64,000 nucleotides of DNA, taken from NCBI GenBank assembly GCA_900143635.1, contig FREY01000007.1, positions 62,001 to 126,000 of the forward strand. Direction: 5' to 3'. Made by a program: the position numbers and the translations under genes. This stretch comes from Rhodobacteraceae bacterium Alg231-04. Its GTDB lineage: Bacteria; Pseudomonadota; Alphaproteobacteria; Rhodobacterales; Rhodobacteraceae. Shown here piece by piece: positions 6,607-14,947 of this stretch. The notes beneath the pieces are model-generated. The model was not told the origin of the DNA. It searched no databases and was given only the letters and a program-made list of their open reading frames with translations. Every line of letters begins with the position of its first letter. Position 1 is the stretch's first letter.

Positions 6607-9525
6607 ATGTGCGCCGACACGCCTGAAGCCCCCGACTATAAAACCACGCTGAACCTGCCCAAAACTTCTTTCCCGATGCGCGCAGGCCTGCCCAAGCGCG
6701 AGCCCGCATGGCTGGACCGCTGGGAGAAGATTGGCGTTTATGACCGCCTGCGCGAAAAGGAAGGCCGCGAGCCTTTCACCCTGCATGATGGCCCGCCTTA
6801 CGCGAACGGTCATCTGCACATCGGTCACGCGCTGAACAAGACCATCAAGGACATGATCGTGCGGTCCCATCAGATGATGGGTTTTGATGCACGTTATGTG
6901 CCGGGCTGGGATTGTCACGGCCTGCCGATCGAATGGAAAATCGAAGAGCAGTACCGCAAAAAGGGTAAAAACAAGGACGCCGTTCCGGTGGTGGAATTCC
7001 GCCAGGAATGCCGCGCCTTTGCCGACAAATGGGTCGATATCCAGCGCGAGGAATTCAAGCGCATCGGCATCACCGGAAACTGGCCAAACCCTTACCTCAC
7101 AATGGATTTCCATGCTGAGGCGGTGATTGCAGGCGAGTTCCAGAAATTCCTGATGAACGGCACACTCTATCAGGGTTCCAAGCCCGTGATGTGGTCGCCG
7201 GTGGAAAAGACTGCCCTGGCCGAAGCCGAGGTGGAATACCACGATAAGGAGAGCTTTACCATCTGGGTGAAGTTCACCGTGGCAGAGCCTGCAGACCATA
7301 AACTGGCCGGTGCCAAAGTGGTGATCTGGACCACCACACCCTGGACCATCCCGTCCAATAAAGCGGTCGTTTACGGCGCTGATATCGCCTATGGCCTCTA
7401 TGAGGTCACCGGCACCCCGGATGAATGCTGGGTCGCGGTTGGCGACAAATACCTGCTGGCCGACAATCTGGCTGAGGACGTGTTCAAACGTGCCCGTTTG
7501 GCTGAGGACCAATACACCCGCGTCGCTGATGTGACCGCTGCGGATCTGGAGGGCATCGGCCTCACCCACCCGCTGGCCGGCGCTGAGGGCGGCAATGGCG
7601 AATGGGACGACATCCGTGACTTCCGCGCGGCTGATTTCGTCACCGATACCGAAGGCACGGGTTTCGTCCACTGTGCCCCCTCGCACGGTATGGAAGAATT
7701 CGAGCTTTACCGCGATCTCGGCATGCTGGAGCAGGTCATCACTTACAATGTGATGGACGATGGCGGCTTTCGTGCGGATCTGCCGTTCTTTGGCGGCAAG
7801 TACATCCTCAACCGCAAAGGCGGCGAGGGCGATGCCAACAAGACCGTCATCGACAAGCTTGTCGAGGTCGGCGGCCTGCTGGCACGCGGCAAGATCAAGC
7901 ACAGCTACCCGCATTCCTGGCGCTCCAAAGCGCCGATCATCTATCGCAACACGCCGCAGTGGTTTGCCGCCGTGGATCGCAAGATGGACGACGGCATGGG
8001 CGAGATGGGCGACACCATCCGTGAACGCGCCCTGAACTCCATCGATGAGCTGGTGAAATGGTGGCCGCAGACCGGTCGCAACCGTCTCTACTCGATGATC
8101 GAAAGCCGCCCCGACTGGGTGTTGTCGCGTCAGCGTGCCTGGGGCGTGCCGCTCACCTGTTTCATCAAAAAGGGTGCCCTGCCCACCGACGAAGGCTTCA
8201 TCCTGCGCGACGAGGCGGTCAACGCCCGCGTCATCGAAGCGTTCGAGGCTGAAGGTGCGGACGCCTGGTATGCCGACGGCGCCAAAGAACGCTTCCTCGG
8301 TGATGACTACAGCGCCGATGAGTGGGAGCAGGTCTTTGACGTGCTGGACGTCTGGTTTGATTCCGGATCGACCCACAGCTTTGTTCTGCGCGACCGGGAA
8401 GACGGCACCGAAGACGGTATTGCCGATGTCTACATGGAAGGCACCGATCAGCACCGCGGTTGGTTCCATTCCTCGCTGTTGCAGGCCTGCGGCACCAAGG
8501 GCCGCGCGCCTTACCGTAACGTGGTGACGCACGGTTTCACGCTGGACGAGAAGGGCATGAAAATGTCCAAGTCGCTCGGCAATACCATCGTGCCCGAAGA
8601 GGTGATCAAACAGTATGGCGCCGATATTCTGCGCCTCTGGGTGGCCCAGACCGACTATACCGCCGACCAGCGGATCGGCCCGGAGATCCTGAAAGGCGTG
8701 GCGGACGGTTATCGCCGTTTGCGCAATACTCTGCGGTTTATGCTGGGGTCTCTTGGTGATTTCTCCGAAGATCAGCGTGTAAAACCGCAGGATATGCCGG
8801 AATTGGAGCAGTGGGTTCTGCACCGTCTGGCGGAGTTGGACCACAAAGTTCGCACCGGCTACAAGACATTCGACTTCCAGGGCGTCTATTCGGCCGTGTT
8901 CAACTTTGCCACCGTGGATCTGTCGGCCTTCTACTTCGATGTCCGCAAGGATGCGCTCTATTGTGATGGCGATACGCTGAACGCCCGCGCCGCGCGCACC
9001 GTTCTGGATATCCTGTTCCACCGCCTGACCACCTGGCTGGCGCCGGTTCTGGTCTTCACCATGGAAGAGGTCTGGCTGGAGCGTTATCCGGGCGAGGAAA
9101 ACTCGATCCACCTCACCGATATGCCGGACACGCCCGCCGATTGGCTGAACGAACCGCTGGCCGCCAAATGGGCAGCGATCCGTCAGGCGCGCCGCGTGGT
9201 GACCTCGGCACTGGAAGTGCAGCGGATCGACAAGGTGATCGGTGCCTCGCTCGAGGCAGCCCCGGTTGTACATGTGCGTGACGAGGCGGCGCTTGAGGCG
9301 CTGAAATCGGTGAACTTTGCCGATGTCTGCATCACCTCGGACATCCAGCTGACCAATGACCCGGCCCCGGCCGAGGCCTTCCGGATGCCCGAAGTCGACG
9401 GTATCTCGGTGGTGTTTGAAAAGGCGGATGGTGGCAAATGTCAGCGCTGCTGGAAAATCCTGCCGGATGTGGGCAACCACGGCCATGAAGGCACCTGTGG
9501 GCGTTGCGACAGCGCGCTCGGCTAA
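6607..9525 (+). CDS. ileS: isoleucyl-tRNA synthetase
   Basis: A 972-aa class Ia aminoacyl-tRNA synthetase that charges tRNA-Ile with isoleucine. The HIGH motif appears as HLHIGH at residues 69-74 and the KMSKS loop at 652-656. The editing domain is in the middle (TTTPWTIPSN at about 240), and the C-terminal zinc ribbon has two Cys pairs (CQRCW and CGRCDSA). Length is normal for bacterial IleRS. It stands alone with a 219-base upstream gap and a strong terminator 32 bases after the stop. No T-box leader is seen, as expected outside Firmicutes. The 995-aa open frame on the opposite strand is a codon-bias shadow. Confidence 0.98.
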   Translation: MCADTPEAPDYKTTLNLPKTSFPMRAGLPKREPAWLDRWEKIGVYDRLREKEGREPFTLHDGPPYANGHLHIGHALNKTIKDMIVRSHQMMGFDARYVPGWDCHGLPIEWKIEEQYRKKGKNKDAVPVVEFRQECRAFADKWVDIQREEFKRIGITGNWPNPYLTMDFHAEAVIAGEFQKFLMNGTLYQGSKPVMWSPVEKTALAEAEVEYHDKESFTIWVKFTVAEPADHKLAGAKVVIWTTTPWTIPSNKAVVYGADIAYGLYEVTGTPDECWVAVGDKYLLADNLAEDVFKRARLAEDQYTRVADVTAADLEGIGLTHPLAGAEGGNGEWDDIRDFRAADFVTDTEGTGFVHCAPSHGMEEFELYRDLGMLEQVITYNVMDDGGFRADLPFFGGKYILNRKGGEGDANKTVIDKLVEVGGLLARGKIKHSYPHSWRSKAPIIYRNTPQWFAAVDRKMDDGMGEMGDTIRERALNSIDELVKWWPQTGRNRLYSMIESRPDWVLSRQRAWGVPLTCFIKKGALPTDEGFILRDEAVNARVIEAFEAEGADAWYADGAKERFLGDDYSADEWEQVFDVLDVWFDSGSTHSFVLRDREDGTEDGIADVYMEGTDQHRGWFHSSLLQACGTKGRAPYRNVVTHGFTLDEKGMKMSKSLGNTIVPEEVIKQYGADILRLWVAQTDYTADQRIGPEILKGVADGYRRLRNTLRFMLGSLGDFSEDQRVKPQDMPELEQWVLHRLAELDHKVRTGYKTFDFQGVYSAVFNFATVDLSAFYFDVRKDALYCDGDTLNARAARTVLDILFHRLTTWLAPVLVFTMEEVWLERYPGEENSIHLTDMPDTPADWLNEPLAAKWAAIRQARRVVTSALEVQRIDKVIGASLEAAPVVHVRDEAALEALKSVNFADVCITSDIQLTNDPAPAEAFRMPEVDGISVVFEKADGGKCQRCWKILPDVGNHGHEGTCGRCDSALG

Positions 9526-9556
9526 CTACTTGCGATAGGCAGGCCGTCAGGCCTGC

Positions 9557-9600
9557 GCGCCGCCGGAGCTCTCAATGGGGTCCGGCGGCGCTTTTGTTTT
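9557..9600 (+). terminator. rho-independent terminator of ileS
   Basis: An 11-bp perfect stem (GCGCCGCCGGA, 9557-9567, with TCCGGCGGCGC, 9581-9591) is followed by TTTTGTTTT. It lies 32 bases after the ileS stop. Confidence 0.9.
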
Positions 9601-9617
9601 GGGCTTGGAAATTGGTC

Positions 9618-9974
9618 TCAGCCAACGATGCCGCGCGCCTGCAGATAGTTGTTTTCGGCGGCGAGGGCGCTGGCGGGCTTTGGCCCGGCCTGAAGACCAG
9701 AGGCCAGATCGCGGTAGTAGGTCTCGATGGTCTGGGCCAGCAGCTTTTGCTCTCCCAGTGCGGCGGCGCGGGCTGCACTGCGCGCCGGGTTTACATATTG
9801 GCTGGTCAGGGCCTGCGGACGTTCGTCGTGCAGAATGGCGATGCGGTTGACGCTGCGCGCGGCGGCCAGATCAATACTGACCGCGCCATCAGTGGTTGTG
9901 ACTTGGACATTGTCACGCAAACGCGCATTGACGGTGTGATGAACTGCCATGTTTCCGGTTGCTGCAATTGTCAT
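9618..9974 (-). CDS. conserved-looking hypothetical protein
   Basis: I do not recognise this 118-aa protein. It starts MTIAATGNMAVHHTVNARLR. The N-terminal half is polar and beta-like (DNVQVTTTDGAVSIDLAAA). The C-terminal half is an Ala-rich helix with a possible coiled coil (ARSAARAAALGEQKLLAQTI). There is no signal peptide or membrane segment. Codon use is like its neighbours, which supports a real gene, and its 3' end lies just after the ileS terminator, so it is a separate unit. A surface or flagellar-type assembly protein is possible, but there is no evidence for it. Confidence 0.6.
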   Translation of the reverse strand: MTIAATGNMAVHHTVNARLRDNVQVTTTDGAVSIDLAAARSVNRIAILHDERPQALTSQYVNPARSAARAAALGEQKLLAQTIETYYRDLASGLQAGPKPASALAAENNYLQARGIVG

Positions 9975-10133
9975 TTGTCTAAACCCATCGTTAAGCCCTT
10001 GAGATACGTTTTATTCTAAATTTAGCCAATCCGGGAGATTACCTTTCCAAAGGGTTAATGAACTGAGCGCGGGCGTTAAGAGTTCATTTACCTAGATTGC
10101 CTTTGAGGTGGCGAAAAACGGGTGGGAACTCAC

Positions 10134-10158
10134 AAAAAACCCCGGCCACTGGCCGGGG
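10134..10158 (-). terminator. rho-independent terminator downstream of EF-hand gene
   Basis: CCCCGGCC (10140-10147), loop ACT, GGCCGGGG (10151-10158); on the minus strand the stem is followed by six T (complement of A at 10134-10139). It lies about 48 bases beyond the stop of the EF-hand gene. Confidence 0.9.
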
Positions 10159-10205
10159 GATTTCAACGTTGGGATTGGTGTGGGGTGTAGTTTAAAGGGC
10201 CCGTG

Positions 10206-10937
10206 TTACTGAAACAGTGCCAATATATCATTGTAGGAGGCAGAGGCCTGCTGCGCGCCGGTGCCAGTGCCATACATCGCAAAAAAGAAGGTCTGCGGTG
10301 TCTGTCCTGAGGTATTTGGTGTTGCGGCCTCTGTCGGCGCTTCAACCGCAGGAACGGCTGGCGTCTCTTGTGTCCCCGGTTGCACAGCCGCTTGTTGTTG
10401 CGCGGGCTGCACCTCCGGCTGTCCCCAGTGTGCGTGGTGGCGGGCCTCGCGGAAGGAGGTCAGCTCGGCGGCGGTCAGTTTGCCATCGCCATCATTGTCG
10501 ATTTTGTCGAAGTTTCCGGCGATGCGGCGTCCCTTGCGGGTCTCGCCCAGCTCATTCCAGGACAGGCCGCCGTCGCCGTCACTGTCCATACGTGCCACCA
10601 TGCGCTCGGTGCGGGATTGGCGAAAGGAATCCAACTCTGCTGCACTCAGGCTCCCGTTGCTGTCATTGTCGATCTTGTCAAAGTTTCGCGCAATGCGGCG
10701 ACCGTGACGGTTTTCGCCCAATTCAGCCCAGGACAGACCACCATCGCCGTCGCCGTCCATGCGTTCCACTAGTCGGGTGCCGCGTGTCGGCCGCTCGGCG
10801 TCATAGCCATAGGCCTTGTTTGACGCCTCTTCGACTTCTGTGGGGGGCTCGCTTGCCGGGTTTGGCGCGGGCATCGTCCCAAAGCCGAACATCATGCTGG
10901 TGGCCCCGTCGAAGGCGGCCATGATCATCGAATACAT
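10206..10937 (-). CDS. four-EF-hand calcium-binding protein
   Basis: A 243-aa protein with four canonical EF-hand loops at about residues 61-72 (DGDGDGGLSWAE), 90-101 (DNDSNGSLSAAE), 118-129 (DSDGDGGLSWNE) and 147-158 (DNDGDGKLTAAE). Each loop keeps the acidic 1-3-5-12 pattern, so Ca2+ binding is likely. Loops 1-2 and 3-4 are near-identical, showing a recent internal duplication. The C-terminal 75 residues are rich in Gln, Pro, Ala and Thr. There is no clear signal peptide, though the hydrophobic Met-rich start is unusual. The start is set by AAGGAG just upstream. It is monocistronic with its own terminator; its partner is unknown. Confidence 0.8.
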   Translation of the reverse strand: MYSMIMAAFDGATSMMFGFGTMPAPNPASEPPTEVEEASNKAYGYDAERPTRGTRLVERMDGDGDGGLSWAELGENRHGRRIARNFDKIDNDSNGSLSAAELDSFRQSRTERMVARMDSDGDGGLSWNELGETRKGRRIAGNFDKIDNDGDGKLTAAELTSFREARHHAHWGQPEVQPAQQQAAVQPGTQETPAVPAVEAPTEAATPNTSGQTPQTFFFAMYGTGTGAQQASASYNDILALFQ

Positions 10938-11090
10938 CTCTTGCTCCTTAGTAAATGTTCGAGATGTGATATTTTATGGGAAACTTGCGAGCGGCTGCTT
11001 AATTGGTGCCGGAAAGTCGAGGAGTAAATACCTTGCATTTGCCCGGCATTTTTGACGAATTTGGACGGCAGGGCAAAAGGGGAAAGCAGG

Positions 11091-11546
11091 ATGTGGTCAG
11101 CCAGTATCCGGACACCAGTGGGTGAGCTGACGGTTTTTGAAGCCGAGGGCGCGATTGTACGGCTCGACTGGGGCCGGGCGCAGGCACCGGACAACACACC
11201 GCTTCTGCAAGAGACGCTGCGCCAGCTGGAGGCCTATTTTGCCGGATCTCTGACCGTTTTTGACTTACCGCTGAACCCCGCCGGGTCCGAGTTTCAAAAG
11301 GCGGTCTGTGCCGCCATGTCAGCGATCCCCTTTGGCGAGACCCGCACCTATGGCGATATTGCACAGGAGCTGGGCGGCGCGGCGCAGCCCGTTGGCAACG
11401 CCTGTGGCGCCAATCCGATCCCCGTCATCATTCCCTGCCACAGGGTGCTGGGGGCGAACGGGCTGGGCGGGTTTTCCGGCGCGGGCGGGGTGGAAACCAA
11501 AGTGGCGCTGTTGCGTCATGAAGGCGCCGCAGGACTGCTGATCTGA
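11091..11546 (+). CDS. ogt: methylated-DNA--[protein]-cysteine S-methyltransferase
   Basis: A 151-aa suicide DNA repair protein that takes the methyl group from O6-methylguanine onto its own cysteine. The acceptor motif PCHRV is at residues 115-119 (Cys116), preceded by the conserved TRTYGDIA and VGNACGANPIPVIIP blocks and followed by GGFSGAGGVETK. It has the short Ogt/MGMT architecture without an Ada regulatory domain. ATG 11091 is preferred over an in-frame upstream start at 11052 because homologues begin here; the ribosome binding site (GGGGAAAGCAGG) is modest. It is followed by a DMT permease gene 75 bases later. Confidence 0.93.
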   Translation: MWSASIRTPVGELTVFEAEGAIVRLDWGRAQAPDNTPLLQETLRQLEAYFAGSLTVFDLPLNPAGSEFQKAVCAAMSAIPFGETRTYGDIAQELGGAAQPVGNACGANPIPVIIPCHRVLGANGLGGFSGAGGVETKVALLRHEGAAGLLI

Positions 11547-11621
11547 GGTGAGTACGGGGCCAAGACTTGACCGCCACTGTGCGGCAGCGCATGTGCCTAT
11601 AGAGCAGCAACCGAGGGCGCG

Positions 11622-12455
11622 ATGACCACATTTGCTTTTCTTGCCGTCCTGTTTGCCGCGCTTATGCATGCCAGCTGGAACGCGCTGATCAAACTGGATG
11701 CCGGGCGTGCGACGGCAATGATGATCCTGTCGCTGGTGCAGGGTCTGTTGGGAGTATTGGTGGCGATCACCCGTCCTCTGCCGCAGGGCGAGGTCTGGTT
11801 CTGGCTGCTGGCATCGGGGTTCATCCACGCGGCCTATCAGACCTTTCTGCTGTTTGCCTACAAACACGGCGACCTGAGCCGGGTCTACCCAATTGCCCGC
11901 GGTGTGGCGCCGGGTCTGGTGGCCATTGTCGGTGCATTGGTACTGAGCGACCATCTGAGCCTGCAGGAGGTCATTGGCATCTCAACCCTGGGTCTGGGCA
12001 TTTTGCTGATGACGCGGGGCATTTTCACCAATGGGGAATCCCGGCGGATGCTGCCCTTTGCGCTGGGCTCTGCCATGGCGACGGCCTCCTACACGCTGGT
12101 GGATGGGATGGGCGCACGTATTTCCGGCGATCCGGTCACCTATGTGGCCTGGATGTTCATTCTGTCCGGGTTGATCTTTTCCACGGCCGGAATAGCAAAA
12201 GATCCGCGCATCTTGCGGGCGAACCGGCGCAGTTGGGCCTTTGGTGGGCTCGCGGCGGCCCTGTCCTATGGGGCTTATGGAATTTCGGTTTGGGCCATGA
12301 CCATTGCCCCGATCGCCTTGGTGAGCGCCCTGCGCGAGACCTCTATCCTGTTTGCAGTGCTGATGGGCTGGCTTTTGTTTTCAGAACGTATGGACCGCAC
12401 CAAAGCAGTGGCCGCCGGGCTCATTGTAGCCGGGGTTATCCTGACGCGGGTCTGA
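11622..12455 (+). CDS. EamA/DMT-family transporter
   Basis: A 277-aa membrane protein with about ten hydrophobic helices and the two EamA repeats typical of drug/metabolite transporters. The first begins FLAVLFAALMHASWNALIK. The repeat junction is around residue 135, and the second ends with LLFSERMDRTKAVAAGLIVAG. It would export small molecules across the inner membrane; the substrate is unknown. GAGGGCG precedes the ATG. It converges with pcs, leaving 15 bases between the stops. Confidence 0.85.
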   Translation: MTTFAFLAVLFAALMHASWNALIKLDAGRATAMMILSLVQGLLGVLVAITRPLPQGEVWFWLLASGFIHAAYQTFLLFAYKHGDLSRVYPIARGVAPGLVAIVGALVLSDHLSLQEVIGISTLGLGILLMTRGIFTNGESRRMLPFALGSAMATASYTLVDGMGARISGDPVTYVAWMFILSGLIFSTAGIAKDPRILRANRRSWAFGGLAAALSYGAYGISVWAMTIAPIALVSALRETSILFAVLMGWLLFSERMDRTKAVAAGLIVAGVILTRV

Positions 12456-12470
12456 GCTGCGGCGGGCGTG

Positions 12471-13163
12471 TTAGTCGCGCGCGGGAAAGATCTGCTGGGC
12501 GATGCCTGCAAACAGCAGATAAAGCGACGTCAGCGTGAGGCCTGCGTGCACAAAGCCAGGCGCGTGGAAGTTGCTCCAGGCGGCCCAGCCGGCAAAGACA
12601 GTCCAGACCAGCGCCAGCGGCAGGGTGACATTGCGCCAGCGTTCGGTGCGCACGGGGTGCACGAATTTCAGCGGCAGGAACATGGCCGCGGCCAAAACGG
12701 TGACAAAGGTAAAGATCACCCAATGTCCAGGCTCCAGCGCAAAGATTACAAGGATGGGCATGTTCCAGACACCCGGATATCCGGCAAAGGAATTGTCCTT
12801 TGTCTTCATCCGCGTGTCCACATAGTAGATCGCGCTGGTAAAGGTGATGACGATGATCGCCGCCCAGCCGGTCCAGCCATCCATCAGCCCGGATTTGAAC
12901 AGGGCAAAGGCGGGAATGAAGACGTAAGTGATATAGTCGATGATCAGATCCAGCAGCACGCCGTCGTATTGCGGCGCATAGGTCTTCACATGGTATTTGC
13001 GGGCCAGCGGCCCATCGATACCATCCACAACGAGGGCAACCACCAGCCACAGGAACATCAGGTCCCACTTGCCGTCAGAGGCGGCCAACATGGCCAGCAT
13101 AGCAAAAACCGCGCCGGTGGCGGTGAACAGGTGAACAGCAAGAGCGCGAAACTGAGGTGTCAT
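12471..13163 (-). CDS. pcs: phosphatidylcholine synthase (CDP-diacylglycerol + choline)
   Basis: A 230-aa integral membrane CDP-alcohol phosphotransferase making phosphatidylcholine directly from CDP-diacylglycerol and choline. The signature DG-x2-AR-x-G-x3-D-x3-D is visible as DGPLARKYHV followed by DGVLLDLIID. The downstream block AIYYVDTRMKTKDNSFAGYP and the IFP C-terminus match Sinorhizobium-type Pcs. About eight membrane helices are seen. The frame extends upstream to ATG 13262 (263 aa), but that would overlap xerC by 32 bases; ATG 13163 gives a start aligned with family members, so I use it with moderate certainty. The gene follows xerC in the same direction. Confidence 0.88.
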   Translation of the reverse strand: MTPQFRALAVHLFTATGAVFAMLAMLAASDGKWDLMFLWLVVALVVDGIDGPLARKYHVKTYAPQYDGVLLDLIIDYITYVFIPAFALFKSGLMDGWTGWAAIIVITFTSAIYYVDTRMKTKDNSFAGYPGVWNMPILVIFALEPGHWVIFTFVTVLAAAMFLPLKFVHPVRTERWRNVTLPLALVWTVFAGWAAWSNFHAPGFVHAGLTLTSLYLLFAGIAQQIFPARD

Positions 13164-13230
13164 GGGCCTGTCATGGCGGAAAATCGCTTGGGGTGCAAAC
13201 CCTGAGACGGGGAAATTCTTGTCGGTGGGA

Positions 13231-14151
13231 TCACGCTTTGGGATGGGTGCGGTTGTAGACATCCATCAGCTGGGCAGTGTCAACGGCGGTATAGGCCTGT
13301 GTGGTACTGAGCGAGGCATGACCGAGCAGTTCCTGAATGGCGCGCAGATCGCCGCCAGCGGTCAGCAGATGGGTTGCGAAACTGTGTCGCAGCGCATGCG
13401 GCGTCGCCGAAGATGGCAGGCCCAATTGGGCGCGTGTCTTGGCCATGACGGCCTGAATTTGGCGCGGGTTCAGCTGGCCACCACGGATGCCGCGAAACAG
13501 CGGCGTGTCAGCTTCCAAGGCGTGGGGACAGATTGCGCGGTAGCGTTCAACCGCTTCGCGCGCCGCGCCGATAACCGGCACCAGACGCTCTTTGCCGCCC
13601 TTGCCGGTGATCCGCAGCACCGGCGGCAGCGGCGCGTCGCGCCCCTTCAGGCCGAGCGCTTCGGAGATCCGTAGCCCGCAACCGTAGAGCAGGGTCACAA
13701 CCGCCACATCGCGGGCTGCGGCCCAGTCGCAGGCGGTTTGCAGATCAACTGTCTCCAGCACCGCCTTGGCCGCGTCAACGTCCAGCGGGCGGGGTAGTTT
13801 TTTCTGAAATTTCGGAGATCGCGTCGACAGAACGGCAGTGGCCTCAAACCCTTCGCGTTCGGCCAGCCACCGGTAGAAGCTTTTGACGGCCGAGAGTTTG
13901 CGGGCAAGCGACCGGGCCGCGCAGCCATCGGCGCGTTCGGATGCCATCCAGGCGCGCATGTCGGCAGGTTCAATCTTGGACAGGGCGACCAACCCCTGGG
14001 GGGCTGCGAAATGCAGTGTCATGAAAGAGAGAAAGCTGACCAGATCGCTGCGGTAGGCGGTGATCGTGTTGGGGGCCGCGCCGTTCAGCGCCGTCTGATG
14101 CTGCAACCAATGCTGCAGGGCATCGCGGCAGGCGGGCGAAATCAGGCTCAT
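13231..14151 (-). CDS. xerC: tyrosine recombinase XerC
   Basis: A 306-aa tyrosine recombinase. The N-terminal SAM-like DNA-binding domain covers about residues 1-110. The catalytic set is visible: Arg in YGCGLRISEALGL, Lys in the beta hairpin ITGKGGKERLVPV, His-x2-Arg in PHALRHSFATHLL, His/Trp position in LLGHASLSTTQ, and the nucleophile Tyr in QAYTAVDTAQL. Length and the position beside a DUF484 gene identify the chromosome dimer-resolving XerC rather than a mobile-element integrase. Its start overlaps the DUF484 stop by four bases (translational coupling). Confidence 0.93.
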   Translation of the reverse strand: MSLISPACRDALQHWLQHQTALNGAAPNTITAYRSDLVSFLSFMTLHFAAPQGLVALSKIEPADMRAWMASERADGCAARSLARKLSAVKSFYRWLAEREGFEATAVLSTRSPKFQKKLPRPLDVDAAKAVLETVDLQTACDWAAARDVAVVTLLYGCGLRISEALGLKGRDAPLPPVLRITGKGGKERLVPVIGAAREAVERYRAICPHALEADTPLFRGIRGGQLNPRQIQAVMAKTRAQLGLPSSATPHALRHSFATHLLTAGGDLRAIQELLGHASLSTTQAYTAVDTAQLMDVYNRTHPKA

Positions 14152-14861
14152 GACAGCCAGTGGCGCATCGATCTTTCAAAGACACCGGCAAAGAAGGACA
14201 GAAGATCTGTTCCCTGTTGCGGAGAGAATTGATGCGGGTCTTCGGCGCCCATAACCAAAAGACCCGGCAAGCGGCCTTCGCCGAGATCCAGCAGGAGGCA
14301 GGCCTCGGAGTGCACCCAGCCGGCCTTGCGCCCATAGAGGCGGGGCGGGGCGTCCTGCAACTGGCGCAGGACCACGCCGCGGCCCTGCGGCGCGCTGGTG
14401 TAGTTTTCGATAAAGCCGGGTTCGACCAATTGCAGCACGCCGTCCAGCCGTTTGACGGCCGGGTCAGCATCCGCATTGGCGGTTTCCAGCGCCAGAGTGA
14501 TCGCTTCGACCCGCAGAATTTCCGACACTTCCGCGCTCAGCACATGCAGGAAGCTCTCGAAATCCACCGGCTCCATCATTCGCAGGATGGCGCGGTGAAT
14601 TTGATTGGTGCCGGCCAGGTTGTCATAGGCGGCGGCAATCACCGAGCGATGGGTGTCCTCCAGCCGGTCCAGCCGGTTTTCCAGCCGTTCCATAGCGATG
14701 CCACGAAGATCGACGATATTGGAGCCCATGGCGCGTTCATTGGCGACGACCAGCGCCTGCATCAGTTCCGCATCGTCGAGAATCGCGCCGGGCTGCGACA
14801 GGATCTTTTCCCGGGCGTCAGAGGGCAGCGCGGTCAGGGCGTCGGTGGGTTTGGAGCTCAT
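14148..14861 (-). CDS. DUF484 family protein
   Basis: A 237-aa soluble protein of the DUF484 family, GAF-like in its C-terminal two thirds. The N-terminus holds the conserved REKILSQPGAILDDAELMQAL and ERLENRLDRLEDTHRS helices; the region from about residue 95 resembles a GAF sensory fold. DUF484 genes often precede xerC, as here with an ATGA overlap, suggesting a role linked to recombination or chromosome segregation, though none is proven. No ligand-binding residues can be assigned by eye. Confidence 0.85.
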   Translation of the reverse strand: MSSKPTDALTALPSDAREKILSQPGAILDDAELMQALVVANERAMGSNIVDLRGIAMERLENRLDRLEDTHRSVIAAAYDNLAGTNQIHRAILRMMEPVDFESFLHVLSAEVSEILRVEAITLALETANADADPAVKRLDGVLQLVEPGFIENYTSAPQGRGVVLRQLQDAPPRLYGRKAGWVHSEACLLLDLGEGRLPGLLVMGAEDPHQFSPQQGTDLLSFFAGVFERSMRHWLS

Positions 14862-14947
14862 GTTTCCTCTGCCTGTCCTTTTTGGCTGCGGTTTGACTGC
14901 GGGTGGGCCGGTCTCAGACCCTTAATGCCCTAAGTTGGCCTGCCGGA

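Noticed and set aside
6499-9486. 995-aa open frame antisense to ileS
   Set aside because: It is a frame shadow from high GC codon bias. It has no recognisable domain and fully overlaps a certain gene.
13231-14151. XerC as a mobile-element integrase
   Set aside because: Its length, DUF484 neighbour and lack of flanking attachment repeats fit the housekeeping recombinase.
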